Assembly (NCBI GenBank): GCA_950022655.1 | Contig: OX465583.1 | Coordinates: 37,599,360 to 37,663,359, forward strand | DNA length: 64,000 nucleotides | Direction: 5' to 3' | From: Alentia gelatinosa | Taxonomy: Eukaryota; Annelida; Polychaeta; Phyllodocida; Polynoidae | Shown here: positions 56,221-64,000 of the stretch, piece by piece | Layout: each line of letters begins with the position of its first letter | How positions within the stretch are numbered: position 1 is the first letter of the stretch | Position numbers and translations under genes: made by a program | Notes under the pieces: generated by a model | Databases searched by the model: none | Told to the model about the DNA's origin: nothing | What the model saw: the letters and a program-made list of their open reading frames with translations, nothing else

Positions 56221-57948
56221 AGTGAACTGTTAACGTGATCTCTTTGTAATGACATGACCAATTGGAGAGGGTGGTCGCTCACAACCACGGTGCTATACGT
56301 TAATCTGTGAAACGGAATAGTAGATGGGATGTGAAGGGACGTTGGTAACAGAGGGGCGGAGGGCGGGGCTAGTGGCTGAAAGGCTAACAACACGGCACGA
56401 AGACAGGCAGTCAGGTAGGCATCCTTGTACGGAGAGGGAAGGAGGATAGAGATGAGGAGAACTCGGAAATAAATGGCGGAGGGATGCAGGAAGGGAACAG
56501 GAGGGACAGATGGAAGCAGGCAGACCTGCAGTCAGGGAGGCAGGCATGCGGCCAGACATGCAGACAGGAAAGTGGGAGGAGATGGCAAAATGGTAAGGAG
56601 ACGTGCCTGTGTAGAGTAGGCGCTGGAGAGGTGCGTGCAACGTGCAAATCACTTTTGGCGGGAATCTTGTCAAATGTCGGCTGCGCTGCTGGCCTAGTAA
56701 AATGCCACATGGCATCATGTCCACTTAGACATGACATTTCATGGGGCTGGCCCGGCGACGCCAATTTCACACAATAACACTCCCCTCAGCTATGCCCAGA
56801 AACGCTGCCTTAAAAGCCAGAAAAAAAACACCCTCACTACACTACGTCTGACCCCGTATCTGGTTATGTGCGCCAGGGCCATCCCATCTCCATCGTTACT
56901 ACGTGAAATCACCCCGAGAAAAAAAGACAAGCCTCAGGTCGATATACCAGATTCTGACCAGCGTGTCAGCTGAAATGAGCGGATCTGGGAGTCCGACTGG
57001 AGCTGCTCTATTCCTGCTGGTAGTGTGGAGGTGCTGGTGCTGGTAGTAATGCTAGGGTGGTGGTAGGGTGATGGGGAGGTGTAGTGGGGTGGATATGGCT
57101 AATTTGACAGACGCCTGTCTAATTTAGATGGGAGGTTTACGAGGCTGGCCTGGCATTGTGCCCACCAACAAGTCCCGTGAATGGGGGAGGCTGGACGAAC
57201 GTGGGTAAATGGTGTGAACGGCCGGTGGTGGTGGTGGCGGAGGCAGTGGTGCTGGTGGTGCTGGTGGTGGGAGATGGGAATAGTGCTTGCAGGGAATGGG
57301 TGAGGGAAAAGATACGGATAGGATGAGTGTTTATCGTAGCTGCATTCCTTAAAGGTTGGGGGATTGGAATTGTGGTACATGAAAGTTGTATAGCGGGTGT
57401 GGATACGTAAATTTTCCTCCCACGTTAATTTGAAGCCGTTATGGTGTTTATCAACTGTCATTCCTGTTGCCAGTTACAAACGAACTGGTAGCTATCCTCC
57501 TCGCATCCCATCTCATTATCGTCATGGGGCCTTTCCAATGATAAACGCCACTGAATGACCAACCTTGTCTATTATATTAAGTAAGTGAACAACTGCTTGA
57601 TCATTGATAATACTACATTCACACATATATGTTATTTGATCGCTAAGGGACATGTATGTCTCTTTGGATGACTGATATTGTTGACTGTTATACAGCTGTG
57701 TACTATGTTCGCCGATGGACACACAAAACCAGCCTAACGTCTGAATGTCCTGTATCCTTATCGTGAAATAAAAAAAGGTTATATCGCCGTTTGAGTAGTT
57801 CTGGTTTTCGCTTACATTAACACCAACATAATTATTAGGATTCTGTATTTAAAGTTACATGTTATTAGCTTGTGCGTATTTCTTTATGGCCTTTTCGAAT
57901 GCTTCTTTCTTTTCTAGTTTTTTTATTTCTTCTGGTATGTCATTTCAG
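56221..57948. other. Mixed intron DNA
   Basis: Purine-rich at 56300-56620, GGT/GCT-rich short repeats at 57010-57080 and 57215-57270, then AT-rich. No exon recognised. Confidence 0.4.
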
Positions 57949-58213
57949 ATTATTATCCCTTAATAAAAGTTCAGAAAAGCATATTGAAAAATTGAATGCC
58001 ACTCCCATACCAACTAAGAAAGTTGTGGAACGAAAATGGCTGCAACATACTCTTGCCTCTTGTGTAACCTGTTTGTACAAAGTTACCACACCACATCTCA
58101 TCTTGGAAGAGCTTCGTCCTCCTGCAGTTCTCTATACTCGTTGGTCTATGGAAGTCTCACCTGGTTGCTATAGCCGCCGTAATCAGGGACGATATATAGC
58201 TTCATCTCCGTGA
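57949..58213 (+). other. Candidate terminal exon with polyadenylation signal, unrecognised
   Basis: A strong acceptor (pyrimidine run ending TTTCAG at 57948) precedes an 87-codon open frame (LLSLNKSSEKHIEKL, later PHLILEELRPPAVLYT) that stops at TGA 58211-58213. A canonical AATAAA follows at 58242-58247. Acceptor, frame and signal in the right order on one strand are suggestive of a 3' exon or an old retroelement end. I cannot name the family. It would be nested in the presumed CHSY intron, antisense to that gene. Confidence 0.25.
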
Positions 58214-58259
58214 GAGAGTAACCAGTTGCATCTCCATCATCAATAAAGCCTGGAACCAT

Positions 58260-60100
58260 GAGAGACCCTTCAGTCTGTTTCGCTGCCCTACGAATAGTAG
58301 AAATACCTTGACTGGAGACTTCCCGGGTCGCTCCTCCTACACTTCATGGTTTATACAGCAAACTATCGATTATAGCTTTTACCATCGCTATATACTATGA
58401 CTTAAATTCCACTATCACAATGAACAACTATCTTGTCACCGTTATGATCTTAATCAAATGCCTTTCCCACGCCTACATGTTGCCTTGTCAAATTATTCTA
58501 TATATCAGAGGCATTCCCACACCATAGCATTACCATGTCATTGTTAGGATCTGAAGGTATGTTCGTTCTTTATCACCGGCGTCAACGTTAGTGATCAGGA
58601 GATCATAGCTGAGTTTTCTAGCAATGGTACAACACTAGACTGGAAACACAGGCACCCATAATACCAGGAGAGCGGGAGTGACAGTGAACCGAAGAAAATA
58701 TAATTTGCAGTCTCTTTGTTCCTCGGTACTTTTATCTACAGAATATCATTTCGTGATGCGTTTCTGCTATTTCTCCTTGCACGATATCAATAGCGAGCAA
58801 ACAAAAGTAAATTTGGCCGATCTTTCGAATTGTCTGCCAAACAGCGCCATCATACTGTGTAGCTTTATCATTAGGCCATAAAATTTTCATGTCAGACTTT
58901 TATTTTGTGATAAAGTCTTAGCACAACTCCTATTGCTGGTATGTTAATGAGCCACTACCCCTCCTTTCCCTGCCAGCCGTCCGATGTAGCAAAATTGAGG
59001 GGATATTATATGTAAAATGTTAACTAACTTGAAGAACACGCAATGATATATGTAGATATGTTTCCTTCATCGTCTGATAGAATAAAATGTATGCTCAATA
59101 CTATGATATTGTTATGCGTCATTTCACCGTATTCTATTTTTACATAAATGGATATATATTCCCACAATACGACCAACGTTTTTACTTTTGGTATCTCAAA
59201 ATAAGATCTAAAAAATACAACAACATACACTATCAAGTGAACGAAATATCGATTTACCGAGCTCTCCAATTCGAGAAACTGGAGGAATTTCCACTAATAT
59301 GTCTGCAATCCTATTTGTTTTACCTTATTTACTATTAAGAGAACGCGGGCATCCTTATAAAATTGCATGGTGACTTTCCCGTGACTTCAGGTGGGAGATA
59401 CTATTTGGTGTGAGATAAATATAAATGAGTGAACGAACCAATAAAGTGTCAATAATAAGTAATTATTTATATTCTACATTCATCACACTCCCAATAAAAT
59501 ATAATGCGAGGGGGTGTGAACCACGATTCATATCATAGGTGCCTGCTACTGCCACTGCTGCTACTGATGCTGCTGCTGTTGCTCTAGTTGCTAAAATGTC
59601 AGTCCGACGTCTTGTTTCCCTCAGGGTGTGGGCTTTCAGTATGGCTTCCCACAGCTCACAGACAAATACGGTACCCGGTACGGGTGTAGGTGTGTTCATG
59701 CCGAGATATGATATTAATCTCCTGATATAGAGATTATGTTCTGATTGTGTGTACACTGCCTGGCTTCATCTATGAAGGAATGGACAAAGTAATTATTTCA
59801 ATTTACAGTCCATTACCAGTAAGCGGATCAGTACATTACATGGTATCCAATTAGCATAGGGCCTGCAGTTATGCCATGTGAAATATAGGTCGGCCATCGC
59901 AAAGCAATAGCTACCGGGTGATCGTCTACTTCATAGTCGTATATATTACGAATCTCCTCGAAGTATGAATCACTTAATACAATGCTAATTTGATTTACTC
60001 ATTGCAATCATGATTAAACAAAATAGGTCAGCAATGGGTTAGTTCACATAATCCTTGCGCTATCGTATGTTTAATATGTAGGAGGGGTTCGTCTACTTCC
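58260..60100. other. AT-rich intron DNA, nothing recognised
   Basis: A GCT/ACT-type short trinucleotide patch at 59540-59590 only. Confidence 0.4.
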
Positions 60101-60104
60101 CTGT

Positions 60105-60310
60105 AAAAATCTACTGCCCTGTAAGTGTACACTGTTAACATGTACTGCCCTGTAAACATACTGCCCCGTAAACACAAATAGTCCTGCAGATACAAACTGC
60201 CCCACAAGCATACACTGCCCTGTTAACGCATACTACCCTACAAATAAATACTGCCCTGTAAGCTCATACAGTCCTGCAAACGCACACTTCACTGTAAACA
60301 CATATTTTAT
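60105..60310. repeat. Degenerate tandem repeat, about 20-bp unit
   Basis: Variants of TACTGCCCTGTAAACACA recur about ten times. The CTGCCC core recalls the 58-bp minisatellite at 32 kb, but the units are otherwise different. Confidence 0.65.
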
Positions 60311-62015
60311 TTACAGGTATGTATATTTTCAATATACATGAAATACATATAGTTTTTGGATAAAATGTAAATTCGAAAATATAAAATGCACGATTGTTCT
60401 GTTATTCTTTCCCAAACGATGTGTTTTTAATTAATCTCTATATTTTTTTTTATATCCAGTTGTCAACACGTCAATTCGCGTCGTGCCTACCGATCGTGGG
60501 AGTAAAATTCAAACTAGGGTTGCCTGGTATGTCATGTGTTTTACATTAGCAAACACGCCCGTTGTCAGGGCTTTGTGGAATTTCCCCTCGTTGCTCCTGG
60601 CGCTGCGTTACAAAAACATACAATAAGTTTACACTCACAACTACCGCCACATGGGCAAAGTATCGAGATTGCTCTTTTTTATCTCCCTTCCACCCTGGCC
60701 TGCCAAGTTAACAGCAAAGAAAAAACCTGCAGAATCGTTACTAATTATTTACATGTAGTCGTGCGGTAAGAGTAAAAATTACAAATCAATACAGGAGGAG
60801 TGGGCACCTCCGCACATTGGAAAGACCAATGGTCCGTGTTCACTATTTGTTGTTTGTTTTTCCCTTAGCTGAGCGGCACGATCATTCATTAATACCTATG
60901 AGAATTTACTATCATCTTATTCAATGACGGGGGTTATAGACAACTGGAAGAGGGAAATAGAAGTGGAAGATGGTGAGAGGTGTATAGCATAAGGGTCAGA
61001 GGATCGACAACTGTGAAATCGGTGATTATATAATGTGAAATCAGTGATTATGCAAACACTGACGGCCTCGCTTATGCCTCACTCTCGCTCTGAGGCCTCA
61101 ATGAAAACCGCCCAGTGTGCTTAATAAAAACACTGTACGTATCTTTTTAATGAAGTCTTAACTTACACAAAAATCTCCGAACTCGGACCTATGAGTAAAT
61201 TTACTACTAACATAGAAATATGCTAGCTGGGAAGTTATTTACGAGTTTAAATAACGTAAGAAAATTGAAGTCGGTTTCAAATCACAACATTTTGAACTCG
61301 CGCATAAGTAACTGTCATTCAGAGCATATTTAACTAGTAAATCATCGATGAATTATACCCCTACATGTATCCTTTTACCATAATGATAAGTAACGCTCAC
61401 ACTACCACACTGTCCCTATGTAACGAGATACCCATGGGAAGATCGTTAATTAACTAGTCTGCCACAGTATGTGCCTGAGTAATTACAACACCTATGAACC
61501 TACTGGACGGCAAGACCAATGGGTAAACCCTTTGGAGAGACAAGATGATAATTTCCTGAATGTATGAAAAATTGACCATACCGTTTCAGTAAAGAGAACA
61601 TTGAGACACAGAAAAATTGTCAATATGAGAGTCATAGAAGATTCTTTTCAGATCATGATATCATTAGAAACCAACCTTGAAAACAGGTATAATCCTGTAG
61701 GAAAACTACAAATCATAGCCAAAAACAGTATCCCAGTTTTAGTGAAACTACAAAATGTAGTACATTTTCCAGTGGAGTTCATATTTCCTCTGTTAAAGAC
61801 CTTCTGCAATACAAAACATCTAGTCTGTGCACTTAGACAGTTGAATTAAAGTCTAGGCTGAGTTCCGGTGAAGAAATTACAGAGAAACCTCTCCTGACTG
61901 ATTATTAGCTGGGTTTTCCTTTGCCTCTTGGGTACCACATAGCCATCACTTGACTGAAGACGGCGGGCCGCACGGCAGAGGAGCAGCCAAGGCCTTTCAG
62001 ACTACTGTGAGTGCG
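60311..62015. other. AT-rich intron DNA
   Basis: Short frames (for example 61601-61849 plus, no ATG start) have no known domain. Nothing else recognised. Confidence 0.4.
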
Positions 62016-62019
62016 GGTA

Positions 62020-62460
62020 GTCTCTTGGGGATCAAATGGGAGATAGAGGTTAGAAGGATAGGTTGGAGTAGGTGAGCTGGAGACAGATTGAGTGGAAGAT
62101 ATGTAGTGGGTGCAGGCAAAGAGAAGCTGGATAAGGGCAAAGTGAAGGTGGGTGAGGGCAAAAGGAAGGTGGGTGAAGGCAGATGGAAGGTAAGTAAGGC
62201 CGGATGAAGCATGGGTAAGGGCAAAGGGAAGGTAGCTGGAGGGACGGGGAACTTAGATGAGGGCAACCGGATGGTGAGAGAGGTCAAAGAAAGGCCGGTG
62301 ACTGCAAAAGGAAGGTGGATGAGGACAAATGATGAAGGGTAAAGATGAAAGGAGAAGGGTAAAAGGTGGGTCTAGGATAAGGGTAGGGGTAATGTAAGGA
62401 CAGAAATAGGGGGTAGGTTGGCAGTCAGATGGGAGGTCAGCGTGAAGGGGTGTGGGAGGA
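62020..62460. repeat. Purine-rich degenerate 21-bp minisatellite
   Basis: Units of the AAGGTGGGTGAGGGCAAAAG type start at 62145, 62166 and 62187, with variants from about 62040 to 62350. A 7-residue Pro/Leu/Ser repeat on the minus strand is a by-product of the 21-bp period. Confidence 0.8.
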
Positions 62461-63180
62461 AGTCACGTGGGTTGGGAGGAGCCGGCGACAATCTACTTTG
62501 TGCACTCATACCCTCATGTGTGGCCAGACCAGCTGACACTTGAGCTTGTGTAAACTATCACGTCTACAATGGTAGTATAACCCTGAACCCAGCACTCGTC
62601 GTATCAGAGGTTCTTTGTATTTTGTTTTATTCGGCCAGCTTTCAGCCCGCTCCATCGAGTCTTGTCTGTGTTTTATTTTTAGGACTCTTGTGTTGACAGA
62701 GCACTGGCCCATCGTCCATCAGCTGACTGAGAGGAGAGGCTGCTGTTGGCGTTTTCTCATCTGTTAACTGCCTTTCTACCAGTGGCCTCTCCTCCTATTT
62801 CCTCTAGCACTCTCTCCACGACATAGATTCTCGCCACCCACAAACTTCTCAGTCGTCTGGTCTTTAACACTCGTGCTAACTCCCGTACTCGTTTCTCTAT
62901 ATTCACCCAACTTATCATTGCCTCAAATTTCACTGTTTTTAAATTAATTCCCAAACCTCATCTATCCATTCATATACCAGACCGCCTGCCTGTCTGCCCC
63001 CTTGTCTGCCACCCTGCATGTCCTTCCCACCTTTCCCACTTGAAAGCCTGGTTAACTGACTTGCTCGTTTAATTTCAAAATCCGTTATCCGCTGCAACTC
63101 TACCTACCCCCACAACTCTGAGAACAAACTACTCCCACTCTTCCCTCCTTAACAAAACAAAAGCAGCAGACGACTTCCTA
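62461..63180. other. Mixed DNA, pyrimidine-leaning
   Basis: No gene or repeat recognised. Confidence 0.35.
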
Positions 63181-63189
63181 ACAAACGTC

Positions 63190-63420
63190 TCCACACAATC
63201 CGCGCGCTTGTTCCCAGCAGGATTCCTCTGAGGATACCTGAACACACACGGAGACCCGGCGAGGATACATGAGGACCGGAAGTCAGTGGCGCGGACCAAT
63301 GAGAGGCGGTGTTTCAGTCGGCTGTTCGGGAGGTGCGGCGCGATTCGCTGTTCTGATATGATACGACGACCACCTGGGTGTGGGGCCGGGAGGAACGGTT
63401 AAAACGGGAGGAACGGTGTA
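63190..63420. promoter_or_regulatory. Promoter-like CpG cluster
   Basis: An ETS site (ACCGGAAGT, 63275-63283) and a CCAAT box (GGACCAATGAG, 63293-63303) sit in CpG-rich DNA. No start codon or exon is assignable. It could serve an unseen transcript in either direction, or an alternative CHSY start. Confidence 0.35.
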
Positions 63421-63752
63421 AGGGAGTGGTGATGGGTGAAATAGGAGGAGGATCCACAATCAAAAAATGGTCAAGCGATCCAACCTACCATATATCTAGA
63501 GGACATAGGGAGTGAGAAAGGGAACTGACACCATTACCCATGATGAGATGAGAATTCCAGGTGTGAGGAAAGAAGGACAATGAGGGGGGTTATTGAGAAA
63601 AGGAGGGGATGAAGGGAAGTAAGTGAGAAACAGGGCAATGAGGGAGATGGCCTGAAGAAGGAGGGAGGGAGGAAAGTTGGGGGAAGAATGGAGAGAGGGA
63701 AGGAAAGAAGGAATGAAGGAATGAATGAAGGAAGCAAGGAAGCAAGGGAAGA
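63421..63752. repeat. Purine-rich tract leading into a tetranucleotide array
   Basis: A/G-dominated plus strand with GAAG/GGAA-type short repeats, grading into the array. Confidence 0.7.
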
Positions 63753-64000
63753 AGGGAGGGAGGGAGGGAGGGAGGGAGGGAGGGAGGGAGGGAGGGAGGG
63801 AGGGAGGGAGGGAGGGAGGGAGGGAGGGAGGGAGGGAGGGAGGGAGGGAGGGAGGGAGGGAGGGAGGGAGGGAGGGAGGGAGGGAGGGAGGGAGGGAGGG
63901 AGGGAGGGAGGGAGGGAGGGAGGGAGGGAGGGAGGGAGGGAGGGAGGGAAGGAGGGAGGGAGGGAGGAAGGAAGGAAGGAAGGAAGGAAGGAAGGAAGGA
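63753..64000. repeat. (GGGA)n then (GGAA)n array running off the window
   Basis: An almost perfect GGGA array from 63753 to about 63966, one GGAAGGA interruption near 63949, then GGAA units to the last base. The true length is unknown because it is cut by the window edge. Confidence 0.95.

Noticed and set aside
61997..62287. 7-residue Pro/Leu/Ser repeat on the minus strand
   Set aside because: By-product of the 21-bp purine-rich minisatellite; no promoter or splice context.

Overview
This is eukaryotic, almost certainly animal, genomic DNA. The matrix is AT-rich, carries microsatellites and minisatellites, and is interrupted by short GC- and CpG-rich islands. No operons, bacterial-type gene packing, tRNA, rRNA or CRISPR structure is visible. 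CpG is not generally depleted, which together with the divergence of the one clear gene points to a non-vertebrate bilaterian. I cannot name the species.

Only one protein-coding gene is certain. It is the large terminal exon of a chondroitin sulfate synthase (CHSY1/CHSY3 type) on the minus strand at 48111-49778. It opens at a good splice acceptor and encodes the C-terminal 555 residues, including the whole C-terminal glycosyltransferase domain with its DVD motif. I did not find the upstream exons (membrane anchor and N-terminal B3GT-like domain). They should lie beyond the right edge, which would make 49779-64000 mostly intron.

Layout. 1-5.4 kb: AT-rich DNA with TA repeats, a purine-rich tract, nested palindromes and a foldback repeat. 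5.5-31 kb: a series of GC/CpG-rich islands with embedded homeodomain, POU, CRE and CTCF-like motifs, separated by AT-rich gaps and kilobase-scale purine-rich tracts; this looks like a gene-poor cis-regulatory territory. 27.5-28.7 kb: a promoter-like island with a plausible first coding exon on the minus strand. 29.4-34.5 kb: tandem-repeat territory (42-bp, CT, 58-bp and about 34-bp units). 35.8-36 kb: a promoter-like cluster. 38.9-43.7 kb: interspersed repeats, including two copies of a snapback-palindrome element, one apparently inserted into another repeat. 45-46.6 kb: two more promoter-like clusters with short start-codon frames. 48.1-49.8 kb: CHSY. 49.8-64 kb: the presumed CHSY intron, with a 58-bp duplication, regulatory-looking islands, 16-, 20- and 21-bp degenerate tandem repeats, a promoter-like cluster at 63.3 kb and a long GGGA/GGAA array running off the end.

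I see no multi-gene system working together. Apart from CHSY, the interest lies in the palindromic elements, the motif-dense islands, the CTCF-like site series and several unconfirmed small exons. Those calls rest on motif reading alone.
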